64,000 bases of DNA from Utricularia gibba (GCA_002189035.1 NEEC01000004.1:1364001-1428000), one strand, 5' to 3'; shown: positions 1 through 13,317, numbered from the stretch's first letter. Notes: generated by a model not told the origin, from the letters alone. A program made the numbers and translations.

Positions 1-221
1 CTGCTGCATAACCATGAAGGCAAGTGAATGTTAAAGAATTCAACAAGGAGTTACTACAGACATACCAACATGCATTTCCTACAATTAGTTACAGTGAATC
101 AGGGGGCTCAAAAAACCTGACGTGCAGATGGAGCTTCTTCCTTGCTAAATTCCAAAACCGGGTGCACAGATGGAATGCGGAGTCCAGACTCTATACCCTT
201 GTGGAGATCAGTAAGAGATCC

Positions 222-2077
222 TTAAGAAACATATACCCTTACGGAGCCTCTGACTGACTGCCTACAGACGGGGCAAAGGGGTGCGGTTTCTCGTTCTATT
301 GTGAAGGCACAGCGTTGGCAGCAGACAAGATGACCACAAGGGGTGAAGGCAACTCGCCGCCTATGCATCACACAGACCACACATAATTCACCATCAGGAA
401 CATCACCAGAGTCTTCTTCTGCCGTGCTCTCGGGAGGAGGAGCTTGGCTGGTCATCGAGCTACTTGCAGATCGGAGATGCCTCCGTTCCTTCCATCTTCT
501 CCAATGCCTGTAAGCCAACTGGTCAGCAATGTGGTATACAATGGACTGGGTTGTAAACCTAATATAAGTGCGGGTTTTCAGCAATGTACCTGCGCATAGA
601 GTAACCCAAGATGCCTACAGCAAGGGAACCGAGAACTAAACCACTGCACATCAGAACTTTCATCTTTAAGGAAATATCTGAAACCATTTGACTCTTAGTC
701 TTCTCAGACCTAGGCATATGCATTGCAAACATTTGTGAGAAGGGAAAACCAATATAACTAGCAAAGAAAAATTAAATAAACAACATCTAAACAAAGTTGC
801 ATACAAGAAATATGGAAGATCATCGCATGATTCAATCTCTAAAGTCCCATGATCCTTTGGACGACAAATGCCAATAGCAGTTATTTCCTTGCCAAAAGGT
901 AGTATCTTCTCTTCATATAGAACTCCAACCTGCGAGAACGCTAAGTTAATATCGATTTGGGAGAAGTTCCAAATGACATTAAAGTGACGAAAAACTTACT
1001 GGATACTTAATACCCGCCAACGCACAAAATATACTGAAGGAGTGGCACCAGTTGCCTGAAAGTCCTGATAAACTGCCTTAAGGGTAGTGGATGCGTTGAT
1101 CCCTCAAGATTGACAAGAACAAAGTCAGGCAGTGATGGGTTCCCTGGGTCAACCAGAACAAAAGGAACCTGAGAAGGAGGCATGTTCTTAGAATATTAAA
1201 CATAAAAAATCAATGAATCCATCGGTTGCTTCAAGCTCAAGCTTGCACTTCCGAACAAAAAATAGATCAGGACAATGTCAGCAACTATTTGACATGACGT
1301 TCACATAGATTCAAAAGTAACAAATGCGAAACTCATACTAAATACAAAGTAATTCCATATTCAGTGGATCAGCCAGAAATGGACTTACCTTCTTCAAAAT
1401 GAGTGACTGTTTTTCGCCCCAGGAGCTTGAAATAATCGACCAAAGATCAGAAGTCCACGCAAAAGCTCTCCTCCATTCGTTGTAAACACACTTTTAGACA
1501 GAAAAAAAAAAACAAAGTAAAATTAGTGAAACATATTTTTTTGCCACAAAATTTTAAGCTATCAACAAGTTTCCAGTCCCCATACTACTTCCAAATCACT
1601 CTATGCATGCGGAATGCAGAATTAAGAAGTTCAAAATTCTATAACTTGAAGCGAAAACCCCACCAACTGATCACAACAAGAAATCACTGAATTGGTACCA
1701 TATACAAACAATCGCCAAAGAAATGCAGAACTCACCGTTTGAGACTGCTCCAAAACAACACCCTTCTCCCCGGATTGCGGAGAAATAACAAAACTGTTGC
1801 CCTTCCGATCCCCCTTCGCAGCTTCCACGACACCTCTAACAATCACCAATTTTCCAGAACCGACACCATCTTCCCGATCATCATATCCTGAAAGGATGGT
1901 GCGGAGGTCGGTAGGTTTCACTTCCGACGCTGATTGGATCTCTAGCCGAGCAGATGAAAATTGGGTGTACTTCTGGATGCAACGATACGCTACGTATGCA
2001 ACTCCAACGCCGAGAAACGCACCGTCCGCCGATACCGCTAGCTGCGCCACAACCGCTACTATACGATCATATGACAT
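222..2077 (-). CDS. SPL2: SPL2-type organelle-membrane RING E3 ubiquitin ligase (SP1/MUL1 family)
   Basis: Six exons, read on the minus strand: 2077-1736, 1490-1389, 1168-1000, 929-805, 709-590 and 507-222. The protein would be about 381 residues, the usual SPL2 length. An N-terminal segment (first ~35 residues) is hydrophobic. The middle holds the family's membrane-flanked conserved domain, with a second hydrophobic segment in exon 5 (LVLGSLAVGILGY). The C-terminus is a RING finger (CVVC, CGH, CCQRC, CPVC) ending in a VRVYVS tail. Family members sit in plastid, mitochondrial or peroxisomal membranes, with the RING in the cytosol ubiquitinating import machinery. Exon 3 is 169 nt but must be a multiple of three to join its neighbours. 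Two single bases appear to be missing, near 1080 and 1026. I read these as sequence errors because everything else is conserved. The ATG at 2077 fits the family start. Confidence 0.88.
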
Positions 2078-2543
2078 GGCTTCAGTAGCCCAATACCGCT
2101 CGCTCTAGCGTCAGTTATCGGAATATTACCCGGCAAGTTTCTCCGGTCGTATAATCGTGAGGTCGTCAGAAACCCCTCCGACGGTCAAATGGCAACATTT
2201 GGGCCATTAGCGACCCAAGTGCATTAGCGAATCTTTTCTTTTTGGACAAGAAAAAAGCCCATCGTAATTTACAATTTACATTAAAAATTACTTTAATCAC
2301 AATTTAATATATAAAGATACCTCAATAAACACGCAACAAAAATGCCTAAATTAAAAATTGAAAGCCGTAATTATTTTCATTTTTCATAATATTTTTATAA
2401 TTTATAATACATATAACTAAAAATTAATAAACTCAATCAGTTAAAATAAATTAAACACAGGAATATATACACAAGAAACCACTTCTAAACTTACAGATGT
2501 TTTTTTTTTTTTTTTTTCTACAAGAGCAACAGAGCAAGTTACA
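2078..2543. other. Spacer between SPL2 5' end and RSH 3' end
   Basis: 466 bp upstream of the SPL2-type gene. The first ~150 bp is GC-moderate and includes a TGGGCC-like site II element near 2200. The rest is AT-rich, ending in a run of about 18 T at 2499-2516. No gene is seen. It probably holds the SPL2 promoter and the RSH terminator region. Confidence 0.5.
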
Positions 2544-5422
2544 TCAAGGAGCTGCAGGCACCACGGGTCGCCGAGGTTGCAAACCACCGCCGTTGTCGTA
2601 CATCCGCTGGATTTCCTTGCGGTACACCGTCAGCGACTCCGACGGGATGGCCGGAGTTAGCTCCACGACATCCCCCATTTTCAGATTCTGCGAGGGATCG
2701 ACCACCGGCCTGTGGTTCAGCTGGGGCATAAGCTTCTCCTTCAGATGAAAAGCACTCGATAAGCCTGTTCCCATGCAACTGCCTCGCCCGTTCGTTTCCA
2801 GGAGATCCATCATGGAGGATTCTGCAGGGTACTCTTGCACGGACATCTGAGATGAACTCAAAATCAGACAACTGAAATGGGGTTCTGTGAGAAAACGCAA
2901 GCAGGCAGGGAGGGAGATCGAACCTTTTCGTTCTCGATCAGGATGACGAAGATTCGACCATCGGACCGGAGTGGAGGTTGCAGGAAAAGGAGCAGTCCTT
3001 GGAGTGAGCTGGGAATGTGCACTGTGGCTTGATGGAGTCGACGAAAGCAATGGAAGATCCATCCTTGCACATTTCCTCACACTGCCATGAAACGACCCAA
3101 CGCGCCCATTCGACCATCTGTAAGATGAAGGAAGACTGCTTCCCACCTTCTTTGTATCTCCAGTGAGCAGCCAGGCCATACTCGGCTTGAAGATGCATCT
3201 CTTTCGTTCGGATTTGAACTTCTAGGGGACCGTACCTTCACCTTCGACTACTGTATGCAGAGATTGATACCCATTGAACTTTGGATGGATGATATAGTCC
3301 TTGAATTTTCCAGGAACTTCATGCCATAGTTGGTGGACAAGTTTCAGAGCTTTATAACAGTCTTCTTCATTCTCGACAATCAATCGTAATCCGTAAATAT
3401 CATGAATCTCATCGATGCTCAGCTTCTTCCTATAAAAGAAAGCCCATGCAGAGTTGGTTATTCCCAGATTTAAAGAAAAAAAATGTAAGGAAAAGCATTA
3501 CTTTGATCACCACAGCAAACCAACGGAATCAAACTCAGTACATGGTTTTTTAATCCAGAATAAACAGGAGCATATTGACTGAAAAATGGACACGAGAGTT
3601 GGAGGAGTACATACTTCAGCATCTTGCAATGGATGCTATATAGGCTTTTGTGTCTGCCAGACAGTGAATGAAAGGAAATTCCTTCAGCCTTCAATGCCAG
3701 TTCAAGCTTTGCAGAGGAGGAACTTATCACAGACTTGTCAAAAGACTTAACAAAGGAGCACAATTCTTCATGATTATCCGGGTAAAGATACTTGAAACAC
3801 AGATTTTCGAGCTCATCCTTCCATGTCCAAATCCCTAATCTATTGGCAAGTGGAACAAATATTTCCAAAGTTTCCTTGGAGATCCTTTGCTGCTTGATTA
3901 AAGGTAATGCATCCAACGTTTGCATATTATGAAGACGATCAGCAAGCTTTATCAGAACGGCCCTAGCATCTGCCATAGCAAGGAACATAGTATGCAGCCT
4001 GTCTGCTTCCACAGTTTTACTGGCAGTGTTGTTCTCCCGCGCCAACTTACTCAGTTGACTGAGCTTTGATACCTGGAAGGAGAATAACAGCATTATCACC
4101 ATAACTAAATAAAGCAGACACCAAAACAACCAGCGTTTACTAGCACACAGTAATATGCTTAAGAGATCAGCCAACATCTAGAAAACAAGACAAGGATAAT
4201 GAACATTATAACATTGGAAAGTACATAGAAAATGCAGCAGCTAATAGCCCCCAAGCAAACAAAAGACCCCTGCGGGTGACTACAACACTGAAATCAAACA
4301 ACACCAAGATCACCCTCCAGCACAAGCAAAACAAAGCCTTTAAATGAAGTCATCATCAAGTAATCTGCAATCTCAACATTTCATCCCCAGATTGAACCGG
4401 CTAACAACTGGTCATGAGTCTCCTACAGTGTAAATATCTATGCCCACAACAGATAGAAAAGGGAAATTCAGTTGCTCTCACCCCCTCAACTAAATCAGCA
4501 ACTTGTACACCAAGAGAGGCGGAAATGTCGTGGTATGTGACTAAAGAATCATCAATGGTGTCGTGCAAAAGCCTGCAGCAACAACTGTCGAAGTTGCGCC
4601 AATGTTTGCCAGCATGAGAGCTGTTTCAACGCAATGATTCAAATAAGGATGACCACTCGCCCGCTTCTGCACATTTCATAAACGTCAAAAGAGTCAGGAT
4701 GAAAAACCGCCTGATCCATACAAAACACCATGTGAATCTAAAAGAAATATACCTGGCCTCTATGAGCCTTCTCTGCTAAATAAAAAGCCTTGACAACCAT
4801 ATCATCCATGAAAATGCTATGCCCGGATTGCAGACCGACGAGCAAATCTTTAGAGTCGGAAGGCGCGTCAAACTCGTCATCCATATTGAAAGTAAGATCA
4901 TCTGTAGGTAGAGCAATCGAGGGGGACACCAATCGACGTCCTTGAAATTCATTTGCAATGCGTTTCCCACGAATCCATTAAACATTCCCCCACTTCTAGA
5001 CCTTACTGTGCCTAAATCCGCATTCATTCTCGTGGAGGGGAAGCCCGAGACCCAGATCCCACTGAATTTTCAAACCCATGAAGAACAGAGACTGGACTTT
5101 GATGAGGCTGATCTCTCTTCAACGACGAGCTTAACGAAGAATACCGATAAGAAGAACCCAATTTCTCCGATCTATCGTGCCATTGGGAACCCAATTCTTC
5201 GCCCCCAGAGGAAGAACTAGATGATTTAACCTGGGGCGAGGAAAACAAGCATGATAGGCCTCCAACGAAAGATTTTTGCCCAGGGGATGCGGATGCGGAC
5301 GCCGTCGACGTGGAGCGGCCATTGACATCTAGATCATACGATACATGAGAGCTGATTTGGTGAGAAGCTGAGCAGACGCTGCCAGACGAACTGGCATATA
5401 GGGCAATAGTCGAAACGCCCAT
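2544..5422 (-). CDS. RSH: Plastid RelA/SpoT homologue, RSH2/RSH3 type (ppGpp synthetase/hydrolase)
   Basis: Bifunctional (p)ppGpp synthetase/hydrolase of the plastid stringent response. Exons on the minus strand: 5422-4753, 4666-4482, 4072-3615, 3429-2924 and 2846-2544. The Ser-rich N-terminus ([14 protein letters not shown]) is a plastid transit region matching RSH2/3. Exons 2-3 carry the HD hydrolase domain (LLHDTIDD and [15 protein letters not shown]). Exon 4 carries the synthetase domain ([43 protein letters not shown]). The last exon is a TGS-like tail ([24 protein letters not shown]). The frame breaks at about five places (near 5036, 4927, 4572, 3226 and 2985). Each is repaired by one added base, for example a fifth C where GGTCCCC now runs into TAG. 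All domains are otherwise present and conserved, so I treat it as a functional gene with sequence errors. A decaying copy is less likely but not excluded. Confidence 0.85.
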
Positions 5423-7320
5423 GAATTGCAGTTTTCGTGCTTGCGTCTACCAATTTTGAGCACCCAGAAGCTAAATTCAAGCCCCAGCCCCAAAATTTTC
5501 TTTTGTCGGTTGATTGCAAAGGCAATAGATGAAAAACCACAGAATCTTCGGGGATCAGGAGGAAGAAAACTGGGAAAAATTGCCAATACAAATCAAGGCA
5601 CAGAGTGGAACAATAAAGAATGTTTTGAGATCCCTTAAAAAAATCGAAGGGAAATGAGAAGAGTCAACAACGGTATACGTAACCGGAGAACGCGTTGCAG
5701 AAGGTACACGTAGGGAAATAGGGTTTATTTAATACCGCACTGGGCCCTTCAAAAATTGCAGGAGAACGCGTTGAAGAAGCTACACGTAGCTTCACGGCGT
5801 CACGGTTGCTTAAAACCGGCGTATTCGGAGGTGGAAAGGTGACTTCGTGGGCGCATGATTTACAGGCATCGTGAAAGATTGTTTCTTTATGTGCAAATCG
5901 CCTGTGTTTTCCGATCACCCGTTGAATCCAACCGACAACCCTTGAGGGCCCTACTCGCCTTCCACTTCCGGTTAGACGGGGGTGGAAGGCAAAACCCAAC
6001 AACGGCCGGCGTATTTGGTGTTGTGTTCTACTGTATCAATTAGCGTCTACTAATCATCGTGTCTAAATTGGATTCCTTTCACGCTGCTGTCGCATTCGCC
6101 CACGTTATCAGCTGCTTGTTCGGAAATGACGATCATGTGGCGGATGGGCCAGACGCCAAGATTCCACGGCCACACATACAAAAATCTTGCCAATCAAGAG
6201 ATCCTCGCCGGCCGATTCACTTGCGCCTCCTTTTGACGGCTCAGATCGCACACAGTGATTCTGGTCAAACTTCAGTTGATGTTGATGATACCCCGGTTCC
6301 AAGTCCACTAAAATCTCCACGTTTTATGGGTTTTCTTTGTGGCCCTGATCGAAATATTTCACCTTTCGAACTCTCCCATTGGCTATCTGATCGCTTTGTT
6401 TAGAATCGACGCTATTCATTGACAATGTGCATTTGCAAAGGTTAAGCAGGGCAGCATCATCTTCCCCAAGTTGGAAGAAGAAAAGATCCAGTTTTTTTGT
6501 GCAAAGTCGGATAGATAAGAGAAATCACATCCCATAGCCTGTTGCTAAGATGCTAGTAGGAGAAGATACATCATCCAGTTGTCAACATATTCACCAAGTC
6601 ACTTTCTTGCCTCCGATGTCTAAGTTGTGTCGTATCTGTGTGTGTTACCTGGTTAGAACCCGGAAGTCACTCTCGGTGAATGTCCTCTGAGAACGTCGGC
6701 GCAAACAAAAACCTTCACTAGGTGGTGCTGTTGCCAGTAAATTGTAGGTGCTGTTAAACGAGCAATCCGATTGGGGAGTAATAAATAGAGCTAGAAAAAT
6801 GCGAATCACTGTTTTTTTTGGCTCGGAGATTCCTGGAAAATTTGATTTTCTCCTAAAAAAGTCTCCGGTGATGAGCATCTCCGGTTGCCGGAATATGACA
6901 CCCACTTTCCATAAATATAAAGTGTTTGTTATCAAACTGGTTACGTCACACAGAAATGTAACGGGAACCGTTGATTCGGTGACCCCAAAGCTATTGCCAT
7001 CGTTAGACTCAATAAATTCGATTTTTTGGTCACATCTCTGGCTTCCCACAGGGAGTTCGCAGCCAACACGTCTCTTCTTCTTGTCCTTCTTTCCATTGTG
7101 ATTACCTTTTGCCTGTATCTCGATCTCACTGTAAGTAACTCCTTTATCAAACTCGAAACGCATTCCCCTCCCAAATGTCTGAATTGAGTATCACTTCCCC
7201 AACTAACGGTACAACCCAGCTGTGGATTTGTTGTCTCGCGTTTTTTTTTTGAGCTTCGTCGATTCGACTGTGGTGCTTTGTTCATCAGTTGTTTTTATGG
7301 GGTTTTCTTGATTCGTAGAT
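5423..7320. other. Long spacer upstream of ALDH7B4
   Basis: About 1.9 kb without a recognisable gene. Open stretches on both strands (for example 6059-6403 plus and 6645-7163 minus) show no family resemblance or splice structure. The right end is the ALDH7B4 leader. A consensus donor at 7131 (GTAAGT) and an acceptor ending at 7318 suggest a 5' UTR intron finishing two bases before the ATG. Confidence 0.5.
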
Positions 7321-10205
7321 ATGAGTTTCGGAAGGAAGGATTTCGAATTCTTGAAGGAGCTGGGACTGGGCTATCGGAATTTGGGGTGTTATATTCATGG
7401 CGCATGGAAAGGGAGCGGCCCTGTTGTTGTTACCTCAAATCCAGCAGATAACCAGGTTTTAGATCTAATGCTCTTGATTGTGCTGCATAACTGGTATATG
7501 AGAGTGAGCTAGAGTACACATTGTTATGTATCGCGATGACATTCATCTACGAGTTCCAGCTGTTTTTTATGTTTCCGTGAGCTGATTTTGGGTGAACCAT
7601 TGTCATTCTCAAATCTGAAGTGATTTCTTGTGCTTCTCATTGTGTTTTTACCTGTCCATGGCTCAGCCTATTGCTGAAGTCATTGAAGCATCCATGAGCG
7701 ATTATGAGGAAGCAATGCAAGCATGTGCACATGCCTCGAAGATTTGGATGCAGGTTGTACATCTATATTGGAATCTGCTTGCTCTCAGATCATTGATTCT
7801 TATTTGCTTGGCTAGTAATTTGCTACCATATAACTATCTTCATAATGTTTCAGATTCCAGCACCTAAAAGGGGCGAAGTTGTTAGGCAAATTGGTGATGC
7901 GCTGAGAGCTAAGCTCCACCACCTTGGTCGACTTGTTTCTCTTGAAATGGGAAAGATACTTGCTGAAGGGATAGGTGAAGTTCAGGTACCTTTATATTGG
8001 GTTCTCCTTATCTTTCCATATCACTTGAAGGGGAAAACAGATAAATATAAAATTCTGTTGATTAACGCCCTCGCTTCTGGGCAATTTGGCATGCTAAAAT
8101 ATCACTTCATATGATTGCATTGCAGGAAATTATTGACATGTGTGACTTCGCTGTGGGGTTGAGCCGCCAGCTTAATGGATCTGTTATACCTTCTGAACGT
8201 AGGTTTTACCTTTTAAGTATTATTTATTAATGGCTCAACACTGTGTATTCACTTGTTTCATCATCTCATTCAACAGGGCCAAACCACACGATGCTGGAGG
8301 TATGACATTTTCGCCATCTGCTCTGTCAGAGGCTCTTTTTCTTCCACATTCTAACATCATTTTTGTAACATTCTGTCATGACAGATGTGGAATCCTTTAG
8401 GGATTGTAGGTGTCATTACAGCATTCAATTTCCCTTGTGCAGTTTTGGGTGAGTAGTTAAAAGTATATGACCATATTTTCGATTTATCGCAAAAATGTCG
8501 AAAACATGGCTGGCTTGAAAATGCTTCATGGCTCATCTTGTTTTCAATGGTAGGATGGAACGCATGCATAGCTCTTGTGTGTGGGAACTCTGTGGTTTGG
8601 TAAGTCCATCTTGTAGGATATCACAATTGACTTGTGATTCCCAGGATAGTTCCAACTTTTTTGGATTTTGTTGTTTCATTCCGCATCTATTTTTTTCAAG
8701 GAAGGGCGCTCCAACCACACCTCTGGTCACTATAGCATTGACAAAGATAATTGCTGGCGTACTGGAGAAAAACGGTTTACCAGGTGCAATATTCACAGCG
8801 TTCTGTGGAGGTGCACAAATCGGTGAAGCCATTGCAAAAGACACACGCATACCGCTTGTTTCATTCACTGGAAGTTCAAAGGTAATAGCTTCCATCACGG
8901 GTATTATTTACAATCTCAGATGCAGTGGAAAATACATAATCACCATGCCACAAATTCCATTGTTTTGGAAGAACACCTTTTCAGCCTTGCCTTTTTTTGT
9001 CTCAGGTGGGCCTGATGGTTCAGAAAACAGTGAATGAACGATATGGAAAATGCCTGCTTGAGTTAAGTGGGAACAATGCTATAATAGTCATGGATGATGC
9101 TGACATAGAACTTGCTGTCCGTGCTGTGCTGTTTGCCGCTGTCGGTACTGCTGGTCAGAGATGCACCACTTGTCGCAGACTGGTATGCTCTAGTACTTCA
9201 CTCTCCCTCTGTGGATTACATTGAGCAATGAATGAGCCTGATATTGAACTTCTAAACTGAAGCTACTTCATGAGAGTGTTTACCAAAAAGTAATCAGCCG
9301 CTTGATCGATGTGTACAAACAAGTGAAGGTTGGGAATCCATTGGAGAAAGGTATCCTTTGCGGCCCCCTCCATACTACTGCTTCTTTGCAGAACTTCGTC
9401 AAGGGAATCGAAAAGATTAAGTCCCAGGTTGGTTTTTTTGTGAAATCCTGAGTTTTTCATCTGGTTCTTGTATCCCCGGCTGACCGCAGTGAATCATGCG
9501 GTTGCTCCAGGGTGGGAAAATTGTCGCCGGTGGGAATGCCATAGAATCGGACGGCAACTTTGTGCAGCCAACTATAGTTGAGATTTCTCCCAGCGCTGAT
9601 GTCGTCAAGGAAGAGCTGTTTGCACCGGTTCTGTACGTCATGAAGTTTCAGGTAACATGTGCTTTCTTTCATGTTTCAACGTACTACGGCGTGTCGAATG
9701 CCTCCAATAACCTGATGCTTTATGCAGAATCTCAAGGAAGCGATTGAGATAAACAACTCTGTTCCTCAAGGTCTCAGCAGTTCCATCTTCACTCGCCGAC
9801 CCGAAATCATATTCAAGTGGATTGGGTTAGAGCTTCTGAATAGCACCCTGTTCATCTTCTTCTGTGGTTGTTGGGTCCTTCAATCCCCTTCTGATATGCA
9901 TGCAGGCCACAGGGCAGCGACTGTGGTATTGTGAACGTAAACATCCCCACAAACGGCGCCGAGATCGGAGGTGCCTTTGGCGGGGAAAAGGCGACCGGCG
10001 GCGGCCGTGAAGCTGGAAGTGATTCATGGAAGCAATACATGAGGCGGTCAACTTGGTAAGCAAACTATCCTCCACGCCGCTGCGTTTCTGCTACAGTCGA
10101 CTGACTGCTTTCTGATCTCGTCCGGCTCTTCCAAAAATCTGTCAACGCAGCACCATAAATTACGGCAGCGAGCTGCCGCTGGCGCAGGGAATCAACTTCG
10201 GGTGA
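7321..10205 (+). CDS. ALDH7B4: Aldehyde dehydrogenase family 7 member B4 (antiquitin, alpha-aminoadipic semialdehyde dehydrogenase)
   Basis: NAD-dependent aldehyde dehydrogenase of the antiquitin family. It oxidises alpha-aminoadipic semialdehyde in lysine breakdown and other reactive aldehydes formed under osmotic or oxidative stress. About 13 exons join in frame without repair. Exon 1 (7321-7455) encodes the N-terminus. Later exons give the family blocks [58 protein letters not shown], the Glu-containing LELSGNN and the catalytic Cys in [12 protein letters not shown] (around 9150-9180). The C-terminus holds [19 protein letters not shown] and [18 protein letters not shown], ending in QGINFG as in Arabidopsis ALDH7B4. 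A possible AATAAA signal lies at 10339-10344. I saw no missing base in this gene, which makes it a useful internal control for the frameshifts elsewhere. Confidence 0.95.
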
Positions 10206-11289
10206 CGGACGGAGGCGGAGGAAGGCCGGAGTAGGCGAATAAGCTAACCGTGGGGCTGAAGCACGCCGCGTCCAGATCAAGATGGCTTGTAACTCTGAAT
10301 TCGCTATTGAAACTTGGGATGGATGCGATCTTCTTCTGAATAAACGGATTGTGTTTGCCGTCCACTGTCGGGTTCAAAGCCCGGAGAACGATATCATTCA
10401 GGCCCGTTAAACGCGGCCCAAATAATCCATTAACTTCGGGATCAGAGATGGGCTTTATAATTCGATGCCCAGCCCATTATGATTGATTGAGCCCAAGTTC
10501 AATCTGGCGGATAAAAATAATTTAATTTATTTAAAAATGATATAAAAAATTAATTTTTTTATAGCCTTAGTGGGCGTCGATCATCTATCTCCCATTATAG
10601 CCTTCATACTAAATATATTAAGTGCAGGGATACACTTGTAACGTGGAATACACGTGCCCTTAAGGTCCTCAAGTTGTAATTGGTTGTGGTTTAGGACCGT
10701 TTCGTTATTTTTAGAATGGACGGCTCGAAGCCGCCGAACGGTCTTTTCCATGCATTCACATGATTCGTTGTGAGTGTTTGACAAAAGCTGTAAAAAACAT
10801 TGTTTTTCTTAATCATCTACAATAATTCGTGTGGTTGGATGGAAAAAAAAATCAATATTTTTTATAGCATTTTCAAACAATCATAAGATGTGTTGTGGAT
10901 ATTTAAAAATATAATTTTTATTTTTAATTAATTTTTAGTATATAAAACTGAGGTTTGAATCAAAATTGTAGATTTGGTTTGGTTCAAGTTTTATGATTCT
11001 GATTTCGATTTGAAACTAATTTGACATTGAACCGTGGTTGGGTAATATATGCCGAAACGGCCACAACACTTGGCCCTATCCCTTTCTCTTGGGGCATTTT
11101 TGCAATTTTCGATAAATGCTCATCAGCCATTCTTGCAAAATTGAGGGGTGAAAATGGAGTTCACGAATTTCTGTTTCGTTTTTTCCAGCTGACATTTGGA
11201 GGAGCTTCCTCGCAAAAACACTTTCTAGTATAAAGGCAATATTGTTTTTCCGATCGAAGGAGGCTATGGGCTTCAAGCAGCAGAGCATC
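10206..11289. other. Spacer between convergent ALDH7B4 and DUF1677 genes
   Basis: About 1.1 kb of AT-rich DNA between two convergent genes. It has a CACGTG hexamer at about 10650 and no coding signal. A candidate polyadenylation signal for ALDH7B4 lies near 10340. I see nothing else in it. Confidence 0.5.
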
Positions 11290-11736
11290 TCAAACAGTGG
11301 GAAGAATCAGACCATTTTTGCTCCTGGGGGTATCCACTCTCCTCCTCAAAACATGCGTCAACGCGCGAATCATCCGAACCGCCGGATCCTGAGGCGGGGC
11401 CGCCGCCCGGAACTTGCTACAGAAAGTGAGATGCATCAGAAGCGCTTCCTCTGAGGTTATCACCTTCCCACACCGCAGTATTTCCTCCTTCACCGCCTCC
11501 CCGCAGAGCCCGCATATCCATTTTCCGCCGTAACTGTAACGAAGCCCAGAGACGATTCATTTGGTTGTCAGAAATCAGAAGGCAAACGGACAGCGAAACA
11601 ATCAACCGCGGTTCCACCTTGCGCGAATCTCTTCGATGTAGGAAGGGGTGCACTCTTCCGTGAGGCCACAGCAGTCGCAGTTCGCGAACTCAACCTCCGT
11701 CAAGGCAACTGAATCGCGGATTAAGCTCGTGGACAT
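11290..11736 (-). CDS. DUF1677 family small Cys-rich plant protein
   Basis: Two exons (11736-11618 and 11533-11290) splice to exactly 363 nt, a 120-residue protein. The donor AAG|GTGGAAC and the acceptor TTACAG join in frame. Exon 1 gives an N-terminus with the paired-cysteine motif NCDCCGLTEECTPSY. Exon 2 supplies GGKWICGLCGEAVKEEILR, then a Ser/Thr-Arg-rich tail. This is the DUF1677 signature: two CxxC-like clusters about 35 residues apart, suggestive of a metal-binding fold. The family is plant-specific and its function is not established. It sits alone between convergent ALDH7B4 and the minus-strand GnTI gene, with no sign of co-transcription. Confidence 0.82.
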
Positions 11737-13317
11737 GGCTGAAAAACCAGGAAACGATGTTAGGAACTAGGAAAGTTGGGGTTTTGCAAGGGAATCACCT
11801 ACCTGGAGAACTGGGGGGAGTTTCAAGGGAGGAGGGGGGGGAGAAAAGCCATCGGAGAAGAGAGGTATATATGAATGACGTCCAGATTCGGAACAAAGGA
11901 ATCAATCACATGGGCATAGCTTGTAAGGAAAAGGGTGATCAAAACTGGGACACGACAAAATACCTTTAAACCTTTCATTATTATTATTATTACTTTCAAA
12001 TTAACCTAATTAATAAAAAATAGTATTCTACCTTATAATTGATAATTTATCTTTTTATAATTAATATTTTTATCTTAATCGTGCAAATCAATGAACAATT
12101 TATCCCTATGACGTAGATTGGAGGATTAGGATTGGTGAGAGGAATTTTATTTTATTTTATTTTTTATTAAAGGGGATAGAACTCATCCTGATTCATATAA
12201 AGATACGTGGATGATGGTTACCACCATTGTTACGACAATTTGAGGGCAGGTGGACCGTGGACGTAACATAAGATGTGGTTGTATTGCAATTGTAGTTAAT
12301 TTGAAGTTAGTTTATCAACATGACATTAATTAGATTGAACCAATCGTCCTAATTATTATCAATTGGTTAAAGGTCAGATCATCAAGAAATTAAATAATTA
12401 ACACAAATTATTAATAAAAGTAAATTTCTAAAAAAAAACTGCATACCTAAATTGCTAAAGAAAATAACGGCAAATTGCCTAAGAAGCGAAGGACTCTTGT
12501 TACATACAATTGTTTTAGTGTTTCAAAATTATGTATATCATCTCATATTTTTGTATATAATATTATTTGTATTAAATATCTAATTTTTACGATTTTGTAT
12601 TATTTTATTCTGAAAAAAAATTCATATCAGATTAGAATAATAATTTTGTTTAAGTATATTCCCTTCTTTATTCATAACTCATGAAAAATAAAATTAAGAG
12701 ACCCCTGATTTTATATTAAATTCATTGATAAATTTTTATAAAATTTTTAACAAATTATAAAATCTAAAAATATTAAATTTAATTTTTTTTATTTTTAAAA
12801 TGAATTGAACTTAATTCAACCCATTATTAAAAAAAATCAAGGGGAATGAGATTGGGATGTGGAAATCACATGATGTATTCCTAATTGTGACCATATGGGA
12901 GATGGAGATCATCTGTGGTCGGAAGACGTCTCATACGGAATAAACCATAGAAGATTCCTTCCACCCAACGAGAGAGATTTCATCATTCATTGTCGTCTCA
13001 AAGCAGATAAGACATCAATGATTATGTCATCAAGAACCAGTTGCACCATTATCAAATGACATGATGCTCTTGTGGGGTTCCTTCACATGTCCATGATGGA
13101 ACCCTTTAATCCTGTATTCACATATCATAATGGCGTATAATAATTGATATAGTGCTCCAAATTTGACGATGATCAACAACTTACAGGTTTCTATTTCAGG
13201 GAGGTGATTGATCTACCGGTGAGAAGATTTATGTGTTGCACCTTCACTACAAAAAGATTTGAAATCGCTCAAACTAACCTTCAAAGCGGTGGTGCATAAG
13301 TTCAGGAATGTGGTAGC
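11737..13317. other. AT-rich spacer upstream of the DUF1677 gene
   Basis: About 1.6 kb. The first 200 bp is purine-rich (long G-rich stretch at 11815-11845) and probably holds the DUF1677 leader and promoter. The rest is AT-rich with ATT triplet runs near 11980, and small open frames with strongly biased AT composition that I do not regard as genes. The right end is the GnTI 3' UTR. Confidence 0.5.

Noticed and set aside
6059-7163. Open stretches on both strands upstream of ALDH7B4, including a 172-codon minus-strand one
   Set aside because: They overlap each other on opposite strands, have no family resemblance or splice support, and fall in a likely promoter and leader.
9340-9365. GTATCCTT, a U12-donor look-alike in ALDH7B4
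   Set aside because: It lies within a conserved coding exon ([12 protein letters not shown]), so it is coding rather than a splice site.
10360-10395. T-arm-like GGGTTCAAAGCCC, possible tRNA
   Set aside because: No acceptor stem, anticodon arm or D-arm could be matched around it.
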